The notes: generated by a model from the sequence alone, not told the origin. DNA of 50,683 nt from Candidatus Freyrarchaeum guaymasense (GCA_030587405.1 JAUQZD010000001.1:1-50683), one strand, 5' to 3'. Counted from the first letter of the stretch, positions 1 to 8,171 are shown. Numbers and translations are program-made.

Positions 1-167
1 TATGGTCAGCGAGGGTTAAGGGAAAACCATATGTTATGAAGGGAGAAGACGTAGAGGTTATCGGATATGAAGGCTTAACCTTGGTTGTGAAACCGTTCAA
101 TCTAGGCGAAGCAGAAAGGCTAACCAAGGAGAAGGGGATTACTAGGTGGACGCCCACAGAAGACTGA
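1..167 (+). CDS. NfeD-like protein, C-terminal end (partial)
   Basis: An open frame enters from the left edge (frame of base 3) and stops with TGA at 165-167. The last 54 residues resemble the C-terminal OB-fold of NfeD proteins: a WSARVKG segment, a KGEDVEVIG strand and EGLTLVVKP, which match the usual order Trp-x-Ala, (E/K)KG-x-x-V-x-V and EGLTLxVxP. NfeD proteins are membrane partners of stomatins and of a membrane serine protease; the OB domain lies in the soluble part. The upstream part, with any ClpP-like or membrane segments, is outside the window. Assignment rests on this short motif only. Confidence 0.65.
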   Translation, partial: WSARVKGKPYVMKGEDVEVIGYEGLTLVVKPFNLGEAERLTKEKGITRWTPTED

Positions 168-553
168 ACACCCTCAACGTATTCTTGGGGGTACACGTCA
201 ACCCGTCATTGCTAGATAAGCAAGGTAGTTAACTTCTATTATTTATCCCCACTAGGGGTTATGGCATCAAGCCTTCCGCATTCTCGCCTCCATACAAGCT
301 ACCTTTAAGAGGACAATACCCCCACAGCATGCCCCCGGAATCCCACGCTCCCACGGTAACGCCCTCTTAACAGCTAGGAATCGCCTCCTACATCTAAACT
401 GCTTAACCCTTTTACTGATAGTGGCCCCTTATTCTTTCACTCTTCCATTCCTTCACGTTTAAACTTTTAGTGGAGGCTTGCCAGATATTTCCTCCTTCCC
501 CCTCCGGCAATGTTTATTTGCCGGCCTCTTATAGTTTGAATGAGGGATTAAAT
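168..553. other. Intergenic region with C-rich hairpin and TATA-like box
   Basis: No supported gene. There is a small hairpin CCCC-ACTA-GGGG (247-258), a TATA-like TATTATTTAT (237-246), and a perfect 8-bp inverted repeat TTAAGAGG/CCTCTTAA (305-312 and 363-370). The inverted repeat encloses a C-rich 50-nt loop. See the separate ncRNA candidate. Confidence 0.4.
305..370 (+). ncRNA. Candidate hairpin RNA with C-rich loop (copy 1 of 3 look-alike loci)
   Basis: A perfect 8-bp stem (305-312 with 363-370) closes a 50-nt loop with several C runs. On the complementary strand the loop holds four G runs of 3-5 with short spacers, so a G-quadruplex is possible there. A TATA-like box at 237-246 points toward it. 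The same layout occurs near 10.3 kb and 17.0 kb on the other strand. Strand and function are inferred. Confidence 0.25.
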
Positions 554-1480
554 ATGGGGTGGCGGCGAAGAGGGGGGCTGCTTGTCAGCCCGAAGCTCTT
601 CTTCTGGATCGCCAAGCACCCCCAAGAATACCTCATCGATTTTAATCCTAGCCAAAGCTTTCTAAACCTTATCAAGCAAGCCGGAGTAGACGTTTACACG
701 TTCATCGAGCGAACCTTCCTAGGAAAAGAAAGGCACTGGAACTTCAAGTACGTACACGATAACGTAGCCCTAATGAAAATTTACAGTCATGATTACTGGT
801 GGAAGAAGATAGCTAAGTCAAGTAGGTGGGCTGTTAGGAAAGCGGTTAGGAAAGGAGTTACCATTAGAATTGAGAAGCCCACAGAGCAATTAGCCTTGGA
901 AATATGGAAAATATACAATGAGACGCCTATAAGGCAGGGTCGCGGCTTCCCCCATTATGGTGAAAGCTACGAAAGCGTCCTTAAAGGGATCCTAAGAAAT
1001 GGGTGCTTAAGCGTTAAAACGGATAGAACGCTACTGGGAGCATACTATAAAGGCAAGCTAATAGGCTTCATGATAATAGACGCTAGGGGTAACGTTGGAG
1101 TAATAACCCAGTTTCTCTCATACATTGCCCACAGGGACAAAGCTCCAAATAACGCTTTAATATCCGAAGCCGTTAAGGTGTGCGAGGAAAAGGGAATACG
1201 GTACCTCATATACGCGAGAATGGGTAATCACCCCTCCCTTGACCTTTTCAAGTACCGGAATGGTTTTAGAAGATTTATTCTTCCTCGCTACTATATTCCC
1301 ATAACTTGGAGAGGTAGCCTGGCTCTAAAAATCGGCATTTACAGGGATTTGGTTGATGCTATTCCGCAAGGTTTGAAGTACCCTCTCATCCCGGTGGTGA
1401 ACGCGCTTGATCGGTTTAAGACACGATGTAGACTACTACTTAGGCCTACGCCTTGGACTGCCACGCTTAATGGAACTTGA
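554..1480 (+). CDS. FemAB/GNAT-like acyltransferase
   Basis: Probable acyl-transfer enzyme of the FemAB-like (GNAT-fold, Acetyltransf_6 type) group, often found with surface-polysaccharide genes. Supporting features are a basic helix around WWKKIAKSSRWAVRKA, typical of these proteins, and then a second GNAT-like half with a strand pair LLGAYYKGKLIGFMII and an NNALISEAVKVCEEKG helix. An open frame extends to a GTG at 470 without a good ribosome site. The ATG at 554 has GAGGG 7 nt upstream and is preferred. The 3' end overlaps the deacetylase gene by 74 bp, so the two are probably translated together. The acyl donor and acceptor are not evident. Family call is moderately secure; substrate is unknown. 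Confidence 0.6.
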   Translation: MGWRRRGGLLVSPKLFFWIAKHPQEYLIDFNPSQSFLNLIKQAGVDVYTFIERTFLGKERHWNFKYVHDNVALMKIYSHDYWWKKIAKSSRWAVRKAVRKGVTIRIEKPTEQLALEIWKIYNETPIRQGRGFPHYGESYESVLKGILRNGCLSVKTDRTLLGAYYKGKLIGFMIIDARGNVGVITQFLSYIAHRDKAPNNALISEAVKVCEEKGIRYLIYARMGNHPSLDLFKYRNGFRRFILPRYYIPITWRGSLALKIGIYRDLVDAIPQGLKYPLIPVVNALDRFKTRCRLLLRPTPWTATLNGT

Positions 1481-2126
1481 GAAACGTTACGGTGTTAGGT
1501 CGACGATATTTGTCAGAGTTGAGTTGCTAAAGAGTGAAAGGGACATTGCACTCTTGAAGGCAGCGGAGGAAGGTGGCTGGGAAATAGGCTTACACCTCGC
1601 AAATACGATCAACGCGAAGAGGGCGCTTGAAGAGCTAAAGGAACTTCGCTCTCACGGGTTTAACATTCGAGGTGTTAGCCCGTGCGGTAAGCGTGGTGGA
1701 CCAGGATGGAGAGGAGGTAAAACTTGGAGCGTCATGGATCGTCTAAATTTAGAATATATTTGCGGTTACGGGAAACCTACCTTCAAAACTCAAACTTGTG
1801 TTTTCCCTGTTGACCACGTAACTCTCGACACGCTAATTGAAACTCGAGGGAAGGACGGATATCGCGTCTTTAAGAAGCTGATTCAGGAAAGCCTTAGAAG
1901 GAAGGGGGTTGCATCAGTTCTCACACACCCGGAATACTTTCTATTTTCGGTTGGCCATAGACTACCAACTAAGATAAGGGTAGTTGAATGGCCAGTTAAG
2001 CTTCTCTACACATTCCTCAAGAAAAACATGGTGCCTAAGTACTACGAAGAGTTTTTATCGGAAAACGCGCGGTGCTGTAGAACCTACATTCAGTTGATTC
2101 TTCACCTAGAAAGAAACGAGCAATGA
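1407..2126 (+). CDS. Polysaccharide deacetylase family protein (NodB-like)
   Basis: Probable metal-dependent carbohydrate de-N-acetylase or deacetylase. The first residues after the start contain LRHDVDYY, the Asp-containing metal and catalytic motif of the NodB fold. IGLHLA supplies a His of the second motif, and LTHPEYFL looks like the late His motif. At 239 residues it is one NodB domain with no signal peptide or transmembrane segment, so it is probably cytoplasmic. The TTG at 1407 is the earliest possible start because an in-frame TGA lies at 1398-1400. It has GGTGGTGA just upstream, inside the preceding gene. The overlap with the acyltransferase suggests sequential action on one surface sugar or lipid precursor. 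The exact substrate cannot be read. Confidence 0.7.
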   Translation: MIGLRHDVDYYLGLRLGLPRLMELEKRYGVRSTIFVRVELLKSERDIALLKAAEEGGWEIGLHLANTINAKRALEELKELRSHGFNIRGVSPCGKRGGPGWRGGKTWSVMDRLNLEYICGYGKPTFKTQTCVFPVDHVTLDTLIETRGKDGYRVFKKLIQESLRRKGVASVLTHPEYFLFSVGHRLPTKIRVVEWPVKLLYTFLKKNMVPKYYEEFLSENARCCRTYIQLILHLERNEQ

Positions 2127-2414
2127 AATATAAGAGTATGAAAGGTGAAAGTGGATCTGCTTGGTTAGGATAACAATGATTTGAAGCAGAACGTAAGAAG
2201 GGTGAGCAAGTAAACTGGATGAGATTCTTCTCGGAAAATCAGACGACTTTCTCATTGTTCACTTCAGTTTTAGAAGGGAAACTCATCATGTTTCCCTCTA
2301 AATCAGCTAGACGTCCTCAGCCGGCGCCGTCTTATCATCTGCTGATTGGTCTTAGAGAAGTACTTGGCAGACGTGTGATAAGGAACGCCTTCTCCTCTCA
2401 TTAAGGCGTGAAGG
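2127..2414. other. Intergenic region, no supported gene
   Basis: A 61-codon frame at 2219-2404 has no recognisable family, membrane segment or strong ribosome site, and I do not support it as a gene. The region leads into the structured repeat that starts near 2415. Confidence 0.3.
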
Positions 2415-2630
2415 ATGGAAGCCATAAAGCCTTGCGAAACAGTTAAATATTTGGTGAGTGTTTGTGGGTGCTGGTCTGGCCACAGGGTGGCCTATGGGGC
2501 GGAACCTTCAGACGTGGGGCTCCGGGGTTACCCCGAAAGCCCCATCAGAGGCGCACGCCTCGATGATGGGGAAACGCTTGACAGACCAACCACATTTACC
2601 CATAAAAGCCTATCAAGCGTGAACCTCGAC
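2415..2630 (+). ncRNA. Structured repeat, copy A (candidate RNA)
   Basis: This stretch shares blocks with 21345-21620: CCTTGCGAA(A/G)CAGT near 2430, and a core around 2500-2540 (ACCTTC, then GTGGGGCTC, then GGGGTTACCCCGAAAG). Helices visible here are 2478-2492 (GGCCAC/GTGGCC), 2523-2535 (CGGGG-TTA-CCCCG), 2540-2571 (CCCCATC and GAGGCG paired with CGCCTC and GATGGGG) and 2575-2619 (CGCTTGA/TCAAGCG). In the other copy the equivalent helices have different bases but still pair. A 96-codon frame crosses it but looks incidental. It could be a stand-alone RNA or the end of a lost mobile element, for example an IS200/IS605-type right end. I could not identify a family. Confidence 0.45.
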
Positions 2631-2733
2631 ACATCATACCTCCTCATAATCTCCCTTCTAATACTTTCTTTTTCACGGTTTGAAGAACACCGAAGCAAAG
2701 AGTAACAGCTACTTTCAGCCTTCCCAAGGGATC

Positions 2734-3765
2734 TTATAAAATGTGGATGTTGCTTTCTACCCAGTTTATCAGCTTTTTAATACCCTGAAGTAGTGGGGTT
2801 TCCGGCTTCCAGTTAAGCTTCTCCTTAGCTTTCGAGATATCACTTATGTAGACCTTCTGATCTGCCATTCTCCAATTGCTGAAACTAATCGTAGCCCTCA
2901 CCCCGGTCATCTCTTCTAGGATTTTTAGAAGCTCTAGAAGCGAAATGGTATTTTCAATCCCCCCACCTATGTTGAAAACGTCAGATTCTACTTTTCTTCG
3001 AATGAATGCGTCGTAGGCTTTCACTAAATCTCCAACGTAAAGCACATCCCTTACTTGTTTTCCATCGCCATAGATCGTTATCGGCTGGCCCTTAAGACAT
3101 GATATGGTAAACCATGAAACCCATCCCTGTTCCTCTGTTCCAAACTGTCTTTCACCGTAAATGCATGACATGCGAAAAACACCTGTCTTCAACCCGTAAG
3201 TCTTGCCGTACTCTTGAACATAAATGTCTCCTGACAGCTTAGAGCACCCGTAGGGGCTATGGCCGCAAAGGTCAACCGGAAAGTCTTCAGGTATTCCCCA
3301 CGCGTATTTTGGATCCGCAAACTCATATCTCTTACCAGTATCTCTTACAGGTATCTTGTTTACGTTTTCCCCATAAACCTTGTTTGTGCTACAATATATT
3401 ACGGCTGCATCGCATAGGCGCGCCGCCTCTAAAACGTTGAAGGTTCCTAAGGCATTGACTTCAAAGTCCAGTCTCGGATCCTTAAGGGACGTAGTAACAG
3501 CTACCTGAGCAGCTGCGTGAACGATTACGTCAACATCTCTAGCAGCATTCTTAACCTCCTCAAACCTCCTCACGTCTCCTTTAACGAAGCATATATCCAA
3601 TGATAAGGATTGAAGGTAATTCCAGTTATGTAAGGCTCCCTGTGCTCCTAAAACGCCACCACGTGATAGGTTGTCGAAGACTACAACCTCATTCCCAAGC
3701 TTTGCATAATACTCAGCCACGTGAGACCCTATAAAGCCTCCTCCTCCAGTCACCAAAACCCTCAA
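2734..3765 (-). CDS. NAD-dependent epimerase/dehydratase, CDP-paratose 2-epimerase-like
   Basis: Extended short-chain dehydrogenase that probably epimerises or dehydrates a nucleotide sugar. The N-terminal Rossmann motif GGGGFIGSH is at residues 7-15. The catalytic set is visible as Ser126/Thr127 (CSTNKVYGE) and Tyr172-x3-Lys176 (SPYGCSK). The segments GHSPYGCSK, FRMSCIYGERQFG and QGWVSWF, followed by YGDGKQVRDVLYV, closely follow CDP-paratose 2-epimerases (TyvE group), so I prefer that over UDP-glucose 4-epimerase. Full length is 343 residues, normal for the family. The gene lies 12 bp downstream of the GT4 glycosyltransferase gene on the same strand, which suggests an operon making an exported or surface glycan. 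Exact sugar not established. Confidence 0.82.
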   Translation of the reverse strand: MRVLVTGGGGFIGSHVAEYYAKLGNEVVVFDNLSRGGVLGAQGALHNWNYLQSLSLDICFVKGDVRRFEEVKNAARDVDVIVHAAAQVAVTTSLKDPRLDFEVNALGTFNVLEAARLCDAAVIYCSTNKVYGENVNKIPVRDTGKRYEFADPKYAWGIPEDFPVDLCGHSPYGCSKLSGDIYVQEYGKTYGLKTGVFRMSCIYGERQFGTEEQGWVSWFTISCLKGQPITIYGDGKQVRDVLYVGDLVKAYDAFIRRKVESDVFNIGGGIENTISLLELLKILEEMTGVRATISFSNWRMADQKVYISDISKAKEKLNWKPETPLLQGIKKLINWVESNIHIL

Positions 3766-3777
3766 ATTTCACATCTC

Positions 3778-4995
3778 CTAACCTTTTACAGCTTTCTCAT
3801 AGACCTCCTTAATCTTCTCCCCTATTATGCTCCAGTCATGCTCCTCAACTACACGCCTCCTTCCAGCATCGCCTAAGCGTTCACGCAGCCCTTCATCTCT
3901 AAGTAGTGATGTAATGGCGTCAGCTATGCCTTTCACATCCCCAAACTCGACAAGCATCCCGTCCACCCCGTGCCTTATAACGTCGGGCATGGCTCCAGCT
4001 TTCGCCGCGACGACAGGTTTCCCCCGTGCCCACGCCTCCAAATATACTATCCCAAAGGAGTCTGCTCTTGAGGGCATGACGAAAACGTCACAAGCATCAA
4101 ACATGTCCATCTTTTCCTGCCCGTCAATCCATTCTAAGTCAATAATTCTCTCAAGCTTGACGGCTTCCCTTACCCTTATCCACTCCTTCCTTCTGGGGCC
4201 TGCAGCTACAAGCACCACATTCTTAAAGCGTTTCTGGACGATTTCCATAGCTTTAAGAAGGTGGACTGCACCTTTATCGTACCTTTTCGCCCCTACAAAT
4301 AAAACTATGAGTTCCTCATCGCTTAATCCGTGTTTTTCTCTGAATCGATCACCGGAGCATATTCTCCACCTCTTAGCATCGATCCCCATAGGGACAACGT
4401 GCACTCTTTCGGGTTTAACTCCCCAGCTAATTATCCACTTTTTCTCTGTTTCTGTCATTGCAATCACAGCATTAGACCCTTTCAACACCGAGAAAAGATG
4501 TCTGTTACAGTACCGTGAAGAAACTTCTTCGTCGACGTGTATGAATGGGGTGATGATTAATGGAATGTCCGCTTTCTTACACGATAGCCATGCCAGCCAG
4601 ACGTGGACGAGAGGGAAGCTTGTAGCATGAACTAGCTCGTAGTCTGAGCCAAGAATGTGGAAGAAAACAGCCGGCATGAATGGACCTTGGGAGAGAAGGT
4701 TAACGAAGTCAATCTTGACACCGATGGAGCGAAGGAAATAGCCTAAGGCGAAAAAGCTAGAACCTACCCCGTAGTTCACATGGAAACGCACAACCCGAAC
4801 ACGATTATTAATCTCCATTTTCACCGGTATTCTCCTTTTGAAAGGATTCCAAAAAGCATTCCAATCATAAGCGTCAGAAGTCAAAACAGTAACAGCATTC
4901 TTCCTTGAAAAGTATTCAGCAAGATGCTGAATGTATCTTTCACTTCCAGATAAGGGGGCTGGTAAGTACCTCTGAACAACATAAGCAATATCCAT
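3778..4995 (-). CDS. Family 4 glycosyltransferase (GT-B fold)
   Basis: Retaining glycosyltransferase of the GT4 type, expected to move a sugar from a nucleotide donor onto a lipid-linked or surface glycan. The N-terminus starts MDIAYVVQRYLPAPLSGSERY, with the Gly-rich acceptor loop after the first strand. The C-terminal half has VLFVGAKRYDKGAVHLLKA, the donor-domain opening with its basic residue. It also has SFGIVYLEAWARGKPVVA, containing the E-x7-E-like donor-site motif, and then a G-AMPDVIRHGVDGMLV segment. The length (405) is typical and there is no transmembrane helix. It is the first gene of a two-gene unit with the SDR epimerase. Promoter signals should lie in the AT-rich 4996-5387 region. 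Donor and linkage unknown. Confidence 0.88.
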   Translation of the reverse strand: MDIAYVVQRYLPAPLSGSERYIQHLAEYFSRKNAVTVLTSDAYDWNAFWNPFKRRIPVKMEINNRVRVVRFHVNYGVGSSFFALGYFLRSIGVKIDFVNLLSQGPFMPAVFFHILGSDYELVHATSFPLVHVWLAWLSCKKADIPLIITPFIHVDEEVSSRYCNRHLFSVLKGSNAVIAMTETEKKWIISWGVKPERVHVVPMGIDAKRWRICSGDRFREKHGLSDEELIVLFVGAKRYDKGAVHLLKAMEIVQKRFKNVVLVAAGPRRKEWIRVREAVKLERIIDLEWIDGQEKMDMFDACDVFVMPSRADSFGIVYLEAWARGKPVVAAKAGAMPDVIRHGVDGMLVEFGDVKGIADAITSLLRDEGLRERLGDAGRRRVVEEHDWSIIGEKIKEVYEKAVKG

Positions 4996-5387
4996 TTTTC
5001 CGGCCTTTCTCTAATTTATACGACTACAGCTGACTTAACATAATTCACTTATTTCTTTTTTATCAATTTATCTCACTGAAAACATAGGACACGTTTCTCC
5101 TACGAACTCTTTAAGGTTTCCGTTAATGCCTTACAACAGCTTCTAAAAAGTTTTTATTTTAACCAATTATCATCGAAAGCTTAATAGAATAAGGAAACCT
5201 AAGCCACTCATCACTCTTAAAAGTGCTAACGTAAAACTTAACATTGTTCTATGTTCTATAATGTTCTATAATTGGGCCAGAAGCTGCTTTCATTTTCTAC
5301 AAATATGAACTTCGCAGGAGGATTATCGGCACCCTGACAATAAGCTTCTTCTTGCGATAGGAGAATTAAATGTAAGCTTGTAGCCTT
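4996..5387. other. AT-rich intergenic region upstream of the GT4 gene
   Basis: No gene seen on either strand. It should hold the leftward promoter of the glycosyltransferase/epimerase unit. The only patterned sequence is a short tandem repeat (5245-5271), annotated separately. Confidence 0.5.
5245..5271. repeat. Short tandem TGTTCTATAA repeats
   Basis: TGTTCTA occurs three times in a row. The last two copies are the full 10-mer TGTTCTATAA head to tail. The array sits about 250 bp upstream of the GT4 start. It could be a regulator site with 10-bp (one helical turn) phasing, or only an AT-rich slippage product. Confidence 0.45.
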
Positions 5388-6254
5388 TTAATCATTTTCT
5401 AAGCCTTTGGCTCTTAGCCAGTCGATGAATGCTTTAAGCCTCTGAACTCTAACCATTGGGTAGTATATGAGGAGCCATGGTTGTTTTTGTAAAAGCGAAA
5501 TACTTACTCCTACTATGGGAGATAGAAGAAGACGTAAGTAAAGGTTGACCGCGTTAAACTTCCTTGCCTCTTTCCCTGCGATTTCCCCCTTCGCCATCAA
5601 CTCGTAAACTTCCCTTTGAGGCTCCCTATATCTTCGCTTAACATACTCCCTAATGCCTATAGGCTTTAAGTGAAGGGACGTGACGTTAACATCCGTAACC
5701 CATAGTAATTTACTCTTTAAGGTTCTTGCCCTGAGTGTTGCATCGACCGCGTAACGTATCCCGCTTAATCTCCCAGCCAGCTTTCTAACGACATCCGTAC
5801 GGTAAATGTTATTGTCTATGCTATAAAGAGGGATGTCGACTATTCCTCTCACTCTAACGACTGCTTTCTCTATGGCCCTCAAAATGGGGTGGCTAGATAC
5901 CCGCCATCCTTGGGCTACAGCGACGAGGCCTCTCTTCATGTGACGTGGAACAGTAGGCCACCAATCCCGGCTAAGGAGCAAGTCCTGTTCAAACGAGGCG
6001 AAAAAAGGGCAATCTACCCTCTTTAAAGCTTCTTTAAAGCCGCTTCCAATACCTCCTAGCGGGTTTTCGTACACTTCCCATCCAAACCTCTCCGCGATAG
6101 AGGCTGAATCATCTACTGAGTGGTCATCAATGAAGATTTTTCTATGCACCACGTCTTTCGGCAACACCTCTTCTATTCTCTTGAGGGTTAGAGGGAGGAA
6201 TCTTGCACCGTTTTTAGCCCACATGGCAACATCCATGCTTTCAATGAAATCCAT
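5388..6254 (-). CDS. Family 2 glycosyltransferase (GT-A fold)
   Basis: Inverting GT2-type glycosyltransferase. The GT-A signature is present: an N-terminal MWAKNGARFLPLTLKRIEEV strand-helix, then IFIDDHSVDDSASIAERFG with the DD-x-S-x-D nucleotide motif, and FFASFEQDLLLSRDWW, where the QD acts as the metal-binding DxD equivalent. The C-terminal third (LYLRLLLSPIVGVSISLL, then WLLIYYPMVRVQRL) is hydrophobic and may associate with the membrane. Length is 288 residues. It is separated from the GT4/epimerase pair by a 390-bp gap but runs the same way. A membrane-protein gene of unknown role lies 60 bp upstream. It probably acts on lipid-linked sugars in the same surface-glycan pathway; substrate unknown. 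Confidence 0.8.
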   Translation of the reverse strand: MDFIESMDVAMWAKNGARFLPLTLKRIEEVLPKDVVHRKIFIDDHSVDDSASIAERFGWEVYENPLGGIGSGFKEALKRVDCPFFASFEQDLLLSRDWWPTVPRHMKRGLVAVAQGWRVSSHPILRAIEKAVVRVRGIVDIPLYSIDNNIYRTDVVRKLAGRLSGIRYAVDATLRARTLKSKLLWVTDVNVTSLHLKPIGIREYVKRRYREPQREVYELMAKGEIAGKEARKFNAVNLYLRLLLSPIVGVSISLLQKQPWLLIYYPMVRVQRLKAFIDWLRAKGLEND

Positions 6255-6314
6255 CTTAAACCCTCAAAGGCCCCCTCTTCTGCTTCTTCCTTTACTACAT
6301 TTCTGCATTTAACA

Positions 6315-6905
6315 TTATACTGGCTTCTTCTCATTAGTGTTGATCTTTGAGGCGGCGTACGCTGTAGCGAGTGACGATGCGAAGCAGACCATGTTTCCTT
6401 GATACCACTGGGCAGTGAGGTTTGAAATTACGTAGTCCACTATGACCGGTTGAAGAAGCGAAACCATAACAAAAGGAAAGATGATTAGTAGCGTTGCTAG
6501 TACCAGTAAGGTTATAGTTATAACTCCTCCTTTCTCCTTGTTCGTCCATTTTTCCCTTAGCGAGCTCACCATTTCTCCCCATGCTTCCCCAAATCTTTTC
6601 TCACCCTTATTCCTCCTCATGCATAACGCTAAAAACAATAAGAGTGGTGTTGGTGCCGCAACCGATGCGGACATTAGTATCATGACCTCGTCGTTGAGTG
6701 ATAACCGTTGAGCCGAGTAGTAAGCGCTGAAAACGTTCAGCTCCGGGCTCTGAAGGAAGAACACGTTTTTTGGAAGCATTATCACGTTTAAAAAGAATAA
6801 AATTATTGTCAGTACTAGTAGGGTTGCAAATGACACGTCGATTATCTCCACAGCGGTTTCCAGCTTAACATTGCTTAACCATTCACTAATCCTTCTTAAT
6901 GGCAT
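6315..6905 (-). CDS. Membrane protein of unknown function (about 4 TM segments)
   Basis: Not recognised. After a short amphipathic N-terminus (MPLRRISEWLSNVKLETAV) there are hydrophobic segments around FATLLVLTIILFFLNVIML, MILMSASVAAPTPLLLFLAL, ITITLLVLATLLIIFPFVMV and a weaker one near the C-terminus (MVCFASSLATAYAA). A charged loop (RRNKGEKRFGEAWGEMVSSLREKWTN) separates the two halves. The ATG at 6905 is chosen because AGGAGGAGGT sits directly upstream; the longer frame starting at 6944 lacks this support. It lies between the GT2 gene and a HAD phosphatase gene, all leftward. A role in glycan or lipid export is possible but unproven. Confidence 0.6.
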   Translation of the reverse strand: MPLRRISEWLSNVKLETAVEIIDVSFATLLVLTIILFFLNVIMLPKNVFFLQSPELNVFSAYYSAQRLSLNDEVMILMSASVAAPTPLLLFLALCMRRNKGEKRFGEAWGEMVSSLREKWTNKEKGGVITITLLVLATLLIIFPFVMVSLLQPVIVDYVISNLTAQWYQGNMVCFASSLATAYAASKINTNEKKPV

Positions 6906-6964
6906 TTTTACCTCCTCCTGTCTTTCAAAAGCCCGTACCCTCATTTAGCGGTTTTCCAGTTTGG

Positions 6965-7555
6965 TTAAAAGCCTTTTATTACCGTTAGGAGTTCGTGTAA
7001 TGAATGGATCGTAATAGTCCCCTCTAAGGGCTTATAGTTTTCCCTCCGAACTATTATCACTTTGCATCCAACCTCTTCCGCTGCCAACTTGTCGCTTTTA
7101 CGATCCCCAACCATCAAAACGTTTTCCTTGTTTATACCCAATGCTTGAATTGCTTTTCTAATTTGTTCGCTTCTGAAAAGAGAGTCCTCCCTCGTAAATA
7201 TGAACCTAAACAGCTGTCTTATGTTTAGTTTGTCCAACACTTTCAAAGCCGCCCTCCTGCCTTGCAGAGTTACTAAGGCTAAAGGGTAACTTTTGCTAAG
7301 CTGCTCAATCACCATCCTCGTGTCGGGAAAAACGGTCATTGTCCGCTCGATAGCCGCCATCTCCACTTCGTCAATCGCTGACAGACACCTCTCGTAAAGC
7401 TCTTTATCCTTCTCGATCAGCCTAACAAGGGTTCCAAAGACCGTTCGGTCAACCTTGAAGCCAAGACACTCCTCAACCTTCCTCGTCATTTCCTTCATAT
7501 CCAAGTTTAACGATACTAAAACGCCGTCCATATCAAAGATTATCCCCTCAATCAT
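6965..7555 (-). CDS. HAD-superfamily hydrolase (phosphatase-like)
   Basis: Probable phosphatase of HAD subfamily I. Motif I is IIFDMDGVLV (nucleophile Asp and general-acid Asp two residues later). A helical cap follows (KEMTRKVEECLGF to ERTMTVFPDTRMVIEQL). Motif II is the Thr in LALVTLQG. Motif III is the Lys region with RSEQIRKAIQALGI, and motif IV is VLMVGDRKSDKLAAEEVG. Length of about 197 residues matches phosphoglycolate-phosphatase-like enzymes. The ATG at 7555 follows AGGTGGAG and is preferred over the GTG three codons earlier. It is the first gene of a leftward run that includes the membrane protein and GT2. Substrate cannot be predicted. Confidence 0.85.
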   Translation of the reverse strand: MIEGIIFDMDGVLVSLNLDMKEMTRKVEECLGFKVDRTVFGTLVRLIEKDKELYERCLSAIDEVEMAAIERTMTVFPDTRMVIEQLSKSYPLALVTLQGRRAALKVLDKLNIRQLFRFIFTREDSLFRSEQIRKAIQALGINKENVLMVGDRKSDKLAAEEVGCKVIIVRRENYKPLEGTITIHSLHELLTVIKGF

Positions 7556-7760
7556 AAACTCCACCTGTAACCGAAATAATCCTCTTACCCCCCATAAGTC
7601 ATTTTCGATCCCGCGTAACCCTCCTTCGACTTCTACGCCATTTGGTTCTCCTTAAACTCAGACTCACAACCAAAACGTGAACTTAATTAATCTAAGGATA
7701 ATTATTCTTTTTTAAAGGAAAACTCACACATTTCTGACTTAAAGTAGCTGGGGGTAAAGG

Positions 7761-8171
7761 TTGAACCGGATTTTTGCCTACGGAACGCTAATGAACATGG
7801 AATTCCTTGAAAGACGATGGGGGATTAAACCTGTTAAGGTGATGGAAGGCGCCGTCAGAGGACGCCTTTACAGGGCTAGCTGGTTTCCCATCCTGATAGA
7901 AGACGAGTCAGAAGGCAGCCTTGTCTATGGCAAGGTCATCGAAATATTTAACCTAGAAGAGGTCATAGCCTCAATCGACAGGTACGAGGGATGCGATAAC
8001 ATGGATCCCAACTCACTTTACTTCAGGAAGGAAAAGGCAGTCATCCTTAACGATGGCAGCCGGGTAAAGGCATGGGTCTACGTTGGCAACCCTAAAAACC
8101 CCATAGTCAAAAAATACTGCACCCCGAAAAACCTCATCAAAAATGGGCGCTGGGAGCCAAGCACCCTATGA
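7761..8171 (+). CDS. Gamma-glutamylcyclotransferase-like (AIG2/GGCT) protein
   Basis: A small GGCT-fold protein. The N-terminus MNRIFAYGTLMN contains the YGTL signature that forms the substrate pocket in this fold. EIFNLEEVIASIDRYEG has the conserved Asp/Glu helix, and SRVKAWVYVGN is the late beta strand. The family cyclises gamma-glutamyl amines or peptides, though many archaeal members are uncharacterised. The start is TTG with GGGGGT 6 nt upstream. Its 3' end overlaps the convergent HExxH gene by 6 bp. Fold call is firm; the reaction is uncertain. Confidence 0.78.
   Translation: MNRIFAYGTLMNMEFLERRWGIKPVKVMEGAVRGRLYRASWFPILIEDESEGSLVYGKVIEIFNLEEVIASIDRYEGCDNMDPNSLYFRKEKAVILNDGSRVKAWVYVGNPKNPIVKKYCTPKNLIKNGRWEPSTL

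Noticed and set aside
470..553. GTG start for the FemAB-like gene
   Set aside because: No ribosome site and no resemblance of the extra 28 residues to the family; ATG 554 has GAGGG at a good distance.
2415..2705. 96-codon frame across structured repeat A
   Set aside because: It runs through helices that pair perfectly, and the equivalent region in copy B is open in a different frame relative to the shared blocks, so the frame is probably incidental.
3827..4630. 267-codon antisense frame in the GT4 gene
   Set aside because: It is the shadow of a well-supported glycosyltransferase on the other strand; composition is Ser/Thr/Pro-rich as expected of an antisense frame.
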